DNA of 5,484 nt from CAZUPF01 sp964622035 (GCA_964622035.1 CAZUPF010000038.1:1-5484); one strand, 5' to 3'; counted from the first letter of the stretch, positions 1-5,096 are shown. The notes: generated from the sequence alone by a model not told the origin. Program-made: numbers and translations.

Positions 1-68
1 CACCCGCTACACTCATAACCATTCCCAAAGCAAGAATCAAAGAAACAATTTTTTTTATTCATTTTCAT
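1..68 (-). CDS. Start of a putative secreted or membrane protein, cut by the window edge; frame broken at an A8 run
   Basis: The start is well supported: ATG at 66-68 has a strong Shine-Dalgarno site (AGGGGGTGA, 73-81) at normal spacing and a promoter further upstream. A second in-frame ATG lies at 60-62. Read as written, the frame gives MKMNKK followed by a Cys-rich stretch (NCFFDSCFGNGYECSG) unlike any leader. Dropping one A from the eight-base run at 49-56 gives MKMNKK joined to IVSLILALGMVMSVAG, a textbook signal peptide: basic N-terminus, hydrophobic core, small residues near the likely cleavage site. Nine As would hit a TGA within a few codons. The break could be an assembly error, a real mutation, or transcriptional slippage. 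Only about 22 codons are visible, so the product cannot be named. Gene presence is likely; its intactness is undecided. Confidence 0.55.
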   Translation of the reverse strand, partial: MKMNKKNCFFDSCFGNGYECSG

Positions 69-72
69 TTTT

Positions 73-82
73 TCACCCCCTC
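73..82 (-). promoter_or_regulatory. Shine-Dalgarno site of the left-edge gene
   Basis: Minus-strand GAGGGGGTGA matches the anti-SD complement AGGAGGTGA at all but one base over nine positions. The G run ends seven bases before the ATG at 66-68. It decides the start of the left-edge gene and argues that the gene is translated even though its downstream frame looks wrong. Confidence 0.7.
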
Positions 83-100
83 TCATAAGTCTGCTCGCTA

Positions 101-131
101 ATAATAAAGTATCGATCTTTTTGCCTGTCAA
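101..131 (-). promoter_or_regulatory. Putative sigma-70 type promoter for the left-edge gene
   Basis: The minus strand carries a perfect -35 TTGACA (126-131) and a -10 TATTAT (101-106, one mismatch to TATAAT), separated by 19 bases, which is longer than the usual 17. Transcription would begin near 94 and leave a leader of about 26 nt before the ATG at 68, enough to include the Shine-Dalgarno site. The match is good but the spacing is not ideal. Confidence 0.5.
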
Positions 132-152
132 TCTATTCGTTCACCTCCCATC

Positions 153-194
153 AAAAAGGCAATAATTACTGCGGTATTCAACCAGCGTATAGCC
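153..194 (-). terminator. Terminator- or attenuator-like hairpin with T5 tract
   Basis: On the minus strand TACGC(T)GGT (181-189) pairs with ACCGC(A)GTA (167-175) around a five-base loop. This is eight base pairs with two single-base bulges. Outer GGC (192-194) can pair with GCC (158-160), and TTTTT follows at 153-157. It could be a second terminator behind the operon terminator, or an attenuator ahead of the left-edge gene. The bulges and short T run keep confidence modest. Confidence 0.35.
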
Positions 195-200
195 ACAAGC

Positions 201-221
201 CCAAGGACCCGCGGCCCCTGG
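201..221 (-). ncRNA. Candidate structured RNA element (hairpin with G-U wobbles)
   Basis: The minus-strand RNA forms a nine-pair stem, CCAGGGGCC (213-221) with GGTCCTTGG (201-209), closed by a GCG loop. All nine positions pair, two as G-U wobbles. On the plus strand those two positions would be A-C mismatches, so the structure favours a minus-strand transcript. It lies between two other hairpins (153-194 and 257-278) in a gap with no gene. I recognise no known RNA family; it could be part of a leader, a small RNA from readthrough, or chance pairing in GC-rich DNA. Confidence 0.25.
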
Positions 222-252
222 TACTAGAGCTACTCCGAACAAAACCAAAGAC

Positions 253-278
253 AAAAGCCAACTCTCAGAAGAGCTGGC
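253..278 (-). terminator. Intrinsic terminator of the six-gene operon
   Basis: On the minus strand GCCAGCTCT (270-278) pairs with AGAGTTGGC (257-265) around a four-base loop, with one G-U pair and no mismatch. TTTT (253-256) follows and the sequence stays T-rich to about 241. It lies about 107 bases beyond the stop codon of the dehydrogenase gene, the last gene of the operon, and no other gene lies between. This is the clearest terminator in the window. Confidence 0.75.
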
Positions 279-384
279 CTCTCAATGTAATAATGTATTC
301 AGTTGTCGTGTGGCAGGCTCTATTCACAGGAAAAAATGGACTATACCGCTACTCTCTAAAACCTAGCAAAGTTGGCAGATACTG

Positions 385-1686
385 TCAAGTGGCGCACCCA
401 CAACCCACACCCAAATACCTAAAACCGTGCTTCTCAAGCACCGAGGGAGGAAACATCCGCTTAGCATCAAAAATCAAATCCCCCCTCATCCGCTTCTTTA
501 CCTCCCCCCAATCGGGCTTGGCGAAGTCCCCCCACTCACAAAGAACTGCCAAGGCATCAGCGTCAGCGGCCACTTCGTAGGGGTCTTCGCAGAATGTAAC
601 GCCGTGAAGCAGTTTTCGAGCATTATCCATTCCCAAGGGATCAAATACCCGTACTTTCGCCCCCTTGTCTTGTAAGGTTTCAATAAAAGCAACTGCCTGC
701 GACCCGCGCACATCGTCCGTTCCCGGCTTGGCGGTCAGCCCCCACACACCCACAGTTTTTCCCTCGGGCCCGCCCAAGAGGGCCCCCAATCTAGAAACAT
801 ACTTCCCCGGACGAGCCTGGTTGTACTGGTCGAGCTTGGAAAAGAAATTATCTTCTTCCCCGTGCTCACCGAAAAGCGCCGCCAGAGCCTGCACATCCTT
901 GGGAAAGCAGTACCCCCCATAACCAATGCCCGGGTGCCAGTAATGGCTCCCAATCCGCGGGTCTAGACCAATCCCCCGAACGATGTCCTCAATGTCCGCC
1001 CCCACCGCCTCACAAAGATTAGCCACCTGATCAATAAAACCAATCCGCAAGGCCAAATAAGCATTGGCCGTGTACTTAATCAGTTCCGCACTAGAGACAC
1101 TCGCCCGAACAATCGGTGCGCCCAAAGGTTCATGTAGCTTAGCCAAAACCGCAAAAGCCTTATCCGAGTCGGCACCAACTACAATCCGATCCGGTTGCTG
1201 GGTATCACCCACCGCACTACCCTCCCGCAAAAATTCGGGGCAAGAAACCATTTCAAAATTGGCTTGGGGGTTCGCTTCTCGAATAACTGCCGCCACCTGC
1301 GGAGCGGTTCCGGGTGGGACAGTACTCTTATCCACAATCACTGTATATTTTGATGAAAGAAGGGGGGCGAGAGTCCGCGCGGCAGTGAAGACCTGGGAAA
1401 GATCACACCCCCCACCGTCTCCCATCGGTGTCCCCACGGAGATAAAGATGACCTCAGAATGCGGAATCGCCTCCGCGTAATCAACGGTCGGAATAAGACG
1501 GCCGGCGGAAACATTACGAGCAACCAGCTCGGCCAGACCCGGCTCAAAAAAGGGCACCTCCCCCCGCGCAAGCATCGCTACCTTATCCTTACTGCGACGG
1601 ACCACCCAAACTTTGTTCCCCAGATCGGCAAATACTGCCCCCGAAGTTAGACCAACATACCCCGCACCAAGAAAGGTAAGGTTCAC
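385..1686 (-). CDS. UDP-glucose 6-dehydrogenase (UDP-glucuronate synthesis)
   Basis: Oxidises UDP-glucose twice to UDP-glucuronate in the cytoplasm, feeding surface polysaccharide or derived sugars. At 433 residues it has normal family length. Visible landmarks: Rossmann motif GAGYVG (7-12), EPG (48-50), VGTP (84-87), DKSTVPPGT (119-127), PEFLREG (150-156), KYTANAY (204-210, with the conserved Lys204 and Asn208), the active-site segment GGYCFPKD (257-264) with catalytic Cys260 and Asp264, and the C-terminal KPGTDDVR (320-327). Two oddities: Arg30 sits at the end of the second strand, where an acidic NAD-ribose ligand is expected, and Tyr259 replaces the usual Ser before the catalytic Cys. The start is GTG, overlapping the upstream TGA by four bases (GTGA), with GGGGAG seven bases ahead. 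It is the last gene before the operon terminator. Family assignment is secure; cofactor choice is open. Confidence 0.96.
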   Translation of the reverse strand: MNLTFLGAGYVGLTSGAVFADLGNKVWVVRRSKDKVAMLARGEVPFFEPGLAELVARNVSAGRLIPTVDYAEAIPHSEVIFISVGTPMGDGGGCDLSQVFTAARTLAPLLSSKYTVIVDKSTVPPGTAPQVAAVIREANPQANFEMVSCPEFLREGSAVGDTQQPDRIVVGADSDKAFAVLAKLHEPLGAPIVRASVSSAELIKYTANAYLALRIGFIDQVANLCEAVGADIEDIVRGIGLDPRIGSHYWHPGIGYGGYCFPKDVQALAALFGEHGEEDNFFSKLDQYNQARPGKYVSRLGALLGGPEGKTVGVWGLTAKPGTDDVRGSQAVAFIETLQDKGAKVRVFDPLGMDNARKLLHGVTFCEDPYEVAADADALAVLCEWGDFAKPDWGEVKKRMRGDLIFDAKRMFPPSVLEKHGFRYLGVGCGCAT

Positions 1687-2438
1687 TTGTAAACTCCCCG
1701 CAAGTCGCTAATGCGCACGCGCAAGATGTCGAGAAACATCCGCCAAGAATCAAGTACCGGATTAAGCCGCTGGGTCTCCGCGTACTGCCAAGTAACCGGC
1801 ACTTCCTTTATTTCATAGCCCAATTTCTTCGCCAAAAACAAAACCTCCACATCGAAAGCCCCCATGTAAGCGTGCTTTATCTCTCCCACCCGCTCACCGT
1901 AAATGTAGAGCCGCGAAAAAATGTCCGCCGCGGCCTTTTTAGTAAATAGTTTAAAACCACACTGGGTATCATTAATGCCCGAAAGAACAAGCAACTGCAC
2001 CAAAAAATTAAACCCGCGCCCGAGAAAATGGCGCGACCAAGGCTCATCCACCCGCTTGGACCCAAAACCCTCCCGCGAGGCGATAGCCACAGAGAAATCA
2101 TGGTCCCGAAGCCACATCAGAAAACGATCCACATCTTCAATCGGGGTCGAGAGGTCGGCATCGGAAAATAGGACAAAATTACCCTTGGCCGCCAGTACCC
2201 CGGTTCGTACCGCAAAACCCTTGCCTTTGTGGGGGTTTTTGATCAGCTGTAGCTCAGGCCGCTTGCCAAAAAACTCCTCAGCAACGGCCGTCGTCTTATC
2301 CTCCGAACCATCATCAACCACCAGCACCTCGAAGGGGTAATCTTTACCCTCCAAAAATGCAAAAACCCGAGCCAGGCTCTGGCGAATACCGGCCTCTTCG
2401 TTATAGGTGGGAATGACGACAGACAAATAAGGTTTCAT
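1683..2438 (-). CDS. GT2 family glycosyltransferase, dolichyl-phosphate beta-glucosyltransferase (ALG5)-like
   Basis: Likely transfers a single sugar from a nucleotide donor, often UDP-glucose in this subfamily, to a polyprenyl phosphate at the inner membrane face. The 251 residues form a complete GT-A catalytic domain. Motifs: VVIPTYNEE (7-15), VDDGSED (41-47), KGKGFAVRTG (71-80), metal-binding SDADLSTP (92-99), subfamily hallmark DTQCGFKLF (157-165), FDVEVL (195-200), EVPVTW (212-217). There is no membrane helix, so membrane contact would be peripheral. Residues 178-192 form a charged insert ahead of FDVE. The ATG overlaps the upstream TGA (ATGA) behind AGGGA, and the gene's own TGA overlaps the dehydrogenase GTG, implying coupled translation. 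Both neighbouring enzymes handle activated sugars, fitting a surface-glycan role. The exact sugar cannot be read from sequence; family certainty is high. Confidence 0.9.
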   Translation of the reverse strand: MKPYLSVVIPTYNEEAGIRQSLARVFAFLEGKDYPFEVLVVDDGSEDKTTAVAEEFFGKRPELQLIKNPHKGKGFAVRTGVLAAKGNFVLFSDADLSTPIEDVDRFLMWLRDHDFSVAIASREGFGSKRVDEPWSRHFLGRGFNFLVQLLVLSGINDTQCGFKLFTKKAAADIFSRLYIYGERVGEIKHAYMGAFDVEVLFLAKKLGYEIKEVPVTWQYAETQRLNPVLDSWRMFLDILRVRISDLRGVYK

Positions 2439-3166
2439 AAGACTTTCCCTATTCGATACTTTAGCAAAAATCCCAGGGTCTCGAAGATGTTTCCCGGAGG
2501 CATTTTGGACTTCCCCTTCGTTCGATCTTCAAAATGAACCGGAACCTCAGCAAGCTTGGCTCCCAAATCATGAGCCCGACAAACCAGAGCCACTTGAAAA
2601 GCGTACCCCGAAGGCATCGTCTCGTCCAGAACCACTCGGGAAAGCACCCGATCTACCCGAATCGCGCGAAAGGCGGGAGTGTGGTCGTGAACACCCCAAA
2701 CTCCCAAAACCCGGGCCACCATATTACCAAAAAAGCTAAGGAGTTTGCGGTGCGGACCCCAATCGGCAGGAATAGAGCCACCACGAACATAGCGCGAACC
2801 GATCACAAAATCGGCCCCCTGGTCAACCGCGGCCAGCAGCCGCTTCAGGTCCCGCGGGTCGTGCGAAAGATCACCATCTATTGTCGCCACAATCTCCGCT
2901 CCCAGATCCTTCATCGCAAAGTTCATCGCCTGTACGGAGGCCGCCCCCAAACCCTTCTTCTCTTCCTCAATCAACAGGTGGATGTTTCCCCATTTTTGCT
3001 GGACCTGGCGCACCGCCTCAGCGGTGCCATCGGGAGAGTTCCCATCAATAACCAAAATACTCATCTCGTGGTTGGGAATTCTCGCAAACTCCTCCTCCAA
3101 AAGATTGATCAATTTTCCAATATTCTCCCGCTCGTTGTAGGTCGGAATAATAACGACAGTCTTCAT
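2435..3166 (-). CDS. GT2 family polyprenyl-phosphate mannosyltransferase (DPM1)-like
   Basis: Probably makes polyprenyl-phosphate mannose, or another hexose, from a nucleotide sugar at the cytoplasmic membrane face, as dolichol-phosphate mannose synthase does. The 243 residues match the short, soluble class that lacks C-terminal helices. Motifs: IIPTYNERENI (6-16), VIDGNSPDGTA (39-49), KKGLGAAS (70-77), the DxD site IDGDLSHDP (96-104; Gly where Ala is common), GSRYVRGGS (123-131), HDHTPAFRAIR (160-170), and FEDRTKGKSKM (212-222), close to the family F-x-x-R-x-x-G-x-S-K-M signature. The ATG overlaps the upstream TAA by one base (TAATG), with AGGA six bases ahead. The gene overlaps the next GT2 at ATGA. 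Class-level call is strong; mannose is inferred from family resemblance only, and no user of the lipid-linked sugar is encoded in the window. Confidence 0.9.
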   Translation of the reverse strand: MKTVVIIPTYNERENIGKLINLLEEEFARIPNHEMSILVIDGNSPDGTAEAVRQVQQKWGNIHLLIEEEKKGLGAASVQAMNFAMKDLGAEIVATIDGDLSHDPRDLKRLLAAVDQGADFVIGSRYVRGGSIPADWGPHRKLLSFFGNMVARVLGVWGVHDHTPAFRAIRVDRVLSRVVLDETMPSGYAFQVALVCRAHDLGAKLAEVPVHFEDRTKGKSKMPPGNIFETLGFLLKYRIGKVL

Positions 3167-3840
3167 TAGTTTTCCTGGGGGGCAGCTAAGGGCGAAAGCA
3201 GGGGGCGCTTAGGATTAAAGAGAAAGTCAGTGATGGATTCTAACAGATTGCTACCACCACTTCCACTAGCTGCCGCCGTCGCCTCCGGAGCGTCCATATG
3301 CGGCCCCAAACCGGCCTCAAGCTCCGCCACCCACGAACCACGCCAGGCTGCCAGATTCTCAAGACGCAGAGCCTCTTCTCCCGAAGCCACCCGCTCCACC
3401 CTTGCCAAAACCTCGTTGCCCAAGGCCAACTGCTCCCGAAACCTTTCCCCAATTTCCTGGCGACCCTCTTCGACAGTGAGGCGCGCCAGCTCCTCCCCCG
3501 CCCGCGCTAGCAGTTCTTGCCGCTCTTTAAAAAGCCGCTCCACCAAAGAGAAGTTCTCCTCCTCAGAAACCGTCAAAATCTCCGAGAGCCGGGCCTCCGC
3601 CAGATCCAGCGCCCAGAGAGCCCGAACCTCCGGAGTCCTTTTTATCAACCAGTGAATGTTTTCCCACAGAGTTTTCAAAAAATAAACTGGGGAGGTGGGC
3701 GTGATAAGCGCCTTGGCAACCAGCTCAGAGCTGGCCGTACTTTCCCCCACGATGGGGGTAATGGGATCCGCCGCCAAGGCTGGACCGCCAAGGGAGGAAA
3801 ACACAACAACACTGATTAATACAGAACAAAAAGCCCTCAT
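3166..3840 (-). CDS. Secreted DUF5667-like protein
   Basis: Function unknown. The 224 residues start with a signal peptide (1-23: Arg2, a hydrophobic core, cleavage likely after ALA at 21-23). The block TSPVYFLKTLWENIHW (49-64), followed by a long Glu/Arg/Leu-rich helical region (about 70-165), resembles DUF5667, a domain known from secreted or membrane proteins of Actinobacteria and CPR bacteria. A Gly/Ser/Ala-rich linker (185-197) and a short tail follow. No catalytic motif is visible. Unlike its neighbours, the gene has no Shine-Dalgarno site: the 11-base gap before its ATG is AT-rich and holds TATAAT four bases upstream. It may therefore be expressed from its own leaderless transcript as well as the operon. 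The TAA overlaps the next gene's ATG. The reading frame and export are well supported, the domain call moderately. Confidence 0.85.
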   Translation of the reverse strand: MRAFCSVLISVVVFSSLGGPALAADPITPIVGESTASSELVAKALITPTSPVYFLKTLWENIHWLIKRTPEVRALWALDLAEARLSEILTVSEEENFSLVERLFKERQELLARAGEELARLTVEEGRQEIGERFREQLALGNEVLARVERVASGEEALRLENLAAWRGSWVAELEAGLGPHMDAPEATAAASGSGGSNLLESITDFLFNPKRPLLSPLAAPQEN

Positions 3841-3844
3841 TTAT

Positions 3845-3850
3845 ATTATA
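3845..3850 (-). promoter_or_regulatory. Internal -10 box (TATAAT) directly before the DUF5667-like gene
   Basis: A perfect TATAAT on the minus strand ends four bases before the ATG (3838-3840). Start sites usually lie six to eight bases past the box, so a transcript from here would begin at or within the start codon and be leaderless or nearly so. No good -35 lies at 16-18 bases; a TTGGCA at 3864-3869 is only 13 bases away. The absence of any SD site before this ATG makes the box more interesting, but AT-rich sequence could produce it by chance. Confidence 0.35.
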
Positions 3851-3851
3851 T

Positions 3852-4106
3852 TCAGTACCGCACTGCCAAGAGATAAACCACCACTACCAAGGCCGCAATC
3901 AGCAAGTAATCCAGCAAAACTTCAAAATCGAATTCGTCCTCCAGAACGTGATGAGCAATTCCCCAAACCAGATAGAACAGTGAAACCCCCACCACAACCA
4001 GAAGCTGCCGCGCAGGATCGCCGTGAAAGAGAAAGAGGAGAACCCCCGCCAAAGCAAGGCCAACGAATAAGGCGACATAGAGGAGTGCGTGCTGTATCTT
4101 GGTCAA
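3852..4106 (-). CDS. Small three-helix membrane protein, 84 residues
   Basis: Not a family I can name, though small proteins of this look recur in CPR genomes. I start it at TTG (4104-4106), which overlaps the CAP gene's TGA as TTGA, the same junction type used elsewhere in this operon. A G-rich, SD-like AGGTGGGGG ends seven bases upstream. An upstream TTG at 4131-4133 would add nine residues (93 in all) but overlap the CAP gene by 31 bases. Three hydrophobic segments are visible at about 7-27, 34-54 and 63-82. Between the second and third lies WGIAHHVLEDEFDFE (48-62), with a His pair and an acidic loop that could bind metal or a partner (inference). Placed between a membrane CAP protein and a secreted protein, it may be a membrane partner of either, or an anchor for the soluble GT2 enzymes. 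Confidence 0.8.
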   Translation of the reverse strand: MTKIQHALLYVALFVGLALAGVLLFLFHGDPARQLLVVVGVSLFYLVWGIAHHVLEDEFDFEVLLDYLLIAALVVVVYLLAVRY

Positions 4107-5062
4107 AGTATTGCCCCCACCTGAGAATACCAAATACCCAGTAAAAGAAACACCAACAGAACCAGGTGCCCGGCCGTGCGGGCGGTAAACCGAATCCCCC
4201 GTCGTCGGGAAACAACCAAAACATCCAACAGAAAAAGAAAGCCAAGAAAAACAACGAAGATAAACCCACTGCTGAGAGCAAAATTACTAAGGTCCAAACC
4301 GGGGATTTCCTGAGCACCGGCAGCTTGGGCCCGGACCTGTGTCTGCACCAGCGGGCGATGCCCCTCTGCCGTTAGCTCGGTTTCAACTCCCAAACCCTCG
4401 GCGGCAGGCTCCGCCGGTTCGAAGGTCGCTCCCACAGCCCCGGGAGCCTCTGTCGCCGAGCCCTCCCCCACCGAGGCCAGGTACGAAGTCTGAGACTTGC
4501 CAAACATTTGCACCACCAGCGTCGTCTCAAAACCAAGTAGGTCACCGTCCACCACCGCCACCCCGATTTCCTCAAAATTATTGCTCAGCAGATTTTCCCG
4601 GTGGGATGGTGAATCCATCCACGCCCGGACGACCGCATCTGAGTGGTTGAAATCTTTGGCCAAGTTCTCCCCCGCCGCCAAATATACATAACCCACATTG
4701 TCAATAAAATCCCACGGCTCGGTGCCGTCAGGAGCCACATGCGCCCAGTAGTCATCAAGAAACATATCTCGAGCTTTGGCCTCCGCCGCTATGCTGAGTT
4801 TATCGTTCAGCGTAAGCTCGGCCAAACCGCTCTCCGCCCGCTGCTCATTGGTCAGCGTAAGAATATCGGCCACCGAAATGTCGGTCGCAAAACCCAAAAT
4901 ACCGGGAAAGCGCGCATCCAGACTGGTCAGCGTGAAAAAGAGAACAAAGAAGAAAAGCAAATAGGAACCCAAAGCCCGCTTGTGGAGTAGCTTAGCCCGC
5001 CCGCGACCTCCCGGGTGGGGCAGAATTTGGCGCTCGAGCGCCGGTGGAATCACCCGTCTCAT
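4103..5062 (-). CDS. Membrane-anchored CAP/SCP (YkwD-like) domain protein
   Basis: CAP-superfamily proteins act outside the cell; bacterial members are often surface proteins of unknown biochemical role. The 319 residues comprise a basic cytoplasmic start (1-33), a first membrane helix (about 33-49), and an external CAP domain (about 62-188). The CAP domain has LTNEQRAESGLAEL (70-83), YWAHVAPDG (105-113, His108), AGENLA (130-135, Glu132) and SPSHRENLL (151-159, His154), which include the usual His/Glu cavity residues. An Ala/Glu/Pro/Gly linker (about 198-255) leads to two more helices (about 261-284 and 296-315), joined by the Arg-rich loop SRRRGIRFTAR (285-295) that should face the cytoplasm. 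The C-terminal helix pair is additional to the basic YkwD architecture. There is no Shine-Dalgarno site; an extended -10 box ends seven bases before the ATG, suggesting a leaderless mRNA. First gene of the operon. Confidence 0.93.
   Translation of the reverse strand: MRRVIPPALERQILPHPGGRGRAKLLHKRALGSYLLFFFVLFFTLTSLDARFPGILGFATDISVADILTLTNEQRAESGLAELTLNDKLSIAAEAKARDMFLDDYWAHVAPDGTEPWDFIDNVGYVYLAAGENLAKDFNHSDAVVRAWMDSPSHRENLLSNNFEEIGVAVVDGDLLGFETTLVVQMFGKSQTSYLASVGEGSATEAPGAVGATFEPAEPAAEGLGVETELTAEGHRPLVQTQVRAQAAGAQEIPGLDLSNFALSSGFIFVVFLGFLFLLDVLVVSRRRGIRFTARTAGHLVLLVFLLLGIWYSQVGAIL
5029..5042. repeat. 14-bp perfect palindrome inside the CAP gene start (copy 1 of CGCTCGAGCG)
   Basis: GGCGCTCGAGCGCC reads the same on both strands. 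It lies about 20 bases into the CAP coding region, over codons 7-11. Its ten-base core CGCTCGAGCG (5031-5040) recurs exactly at 5125-5134 on the other side of the operon promoter. It could be an operator half of a looped repression site, a methylation or restriction site (CTCGAG core), or coincidence. Confidence 0.4.
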
Positions 5063-5069
5063 ACTTGAG

Positions 5070-5078
5070 ATTGTAGCA
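5070..5078 (-). promoter_or_regulatory. Extended -10 promoter of the six-gene operon, probably leaderless
   Basis: The minus strand reads TGCTACAAT: a TGn extension plus TACAAT, one mismatch from consensus. A weak TTGCCT (5091-5096) sits 15 bases upstream as a possible -35, and extended -10 promoters tolerate poor -35 boxes. The box ends seven bases before the ATG (5060-5062), so the predicted start site falls on or next to the start codon. No SD-like sequence lies in the seven intervening bases (CTCAAGT), consistent with leaderless translation. Confidence 0.6.
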
Positions 5079-5096
5079 CAAAGTACATAAAGGCAA

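Larger units (their letters stand above)
69..384. other. 316-bp gap between the operon's last gene and the left-edge gene
   Basis: No convincing protein-coding gene lies here on either strand. The gap contains, in minus-strand order, about 105 bases of untranslated tail behind the dehydrogenase, the operon terminator (253-278), a G-U containing hairpin (201-221), a hairpin with T5 (153-194), a promoter (101-131) and a Shine-Dalgarno site (73-82). A second SD-like GGGAGGTGA (141-149) overlaps a seven-codon ATG mini-ORF (129-152), which I do not consider a supported gene. From 279 to 384 I see only weak short repeats. Confidence 0.6.

Noticed and set aside
181..240. tRNA-like D-arm pattern (minus-strand GGAGTAGCTCTAGTACC)
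   Set aside because: No acceptor stem, anticodon arm or TTCGANNC T-loop can be arranged around it, so it is not a tRNA.
2534..3169. Long plus-strand reading frame of 211 codons
   Set aside because: It lies entirely antisense to the well-supported DPM1-like gene, shows no family motif, and has no SD or promoter. It is a composition shadow.
3864..3869. TTGGCA as -35 for the TATAAT before the DUF5667-like gene
   Set aside because: The spacer is only 13 bases, too short for a standard promoter. The -10 box was kept on its own at low confidence.
4107..4133. Upstream TTG (4131-4133) as start of the small membrane protein
   Set aside because: It would overlap the CAP gene by 31 bases and add a Gly-rich stretch before the first helix; the TTGA overlap start with a G-rich SD-like site ahead fits the operon pattern better.
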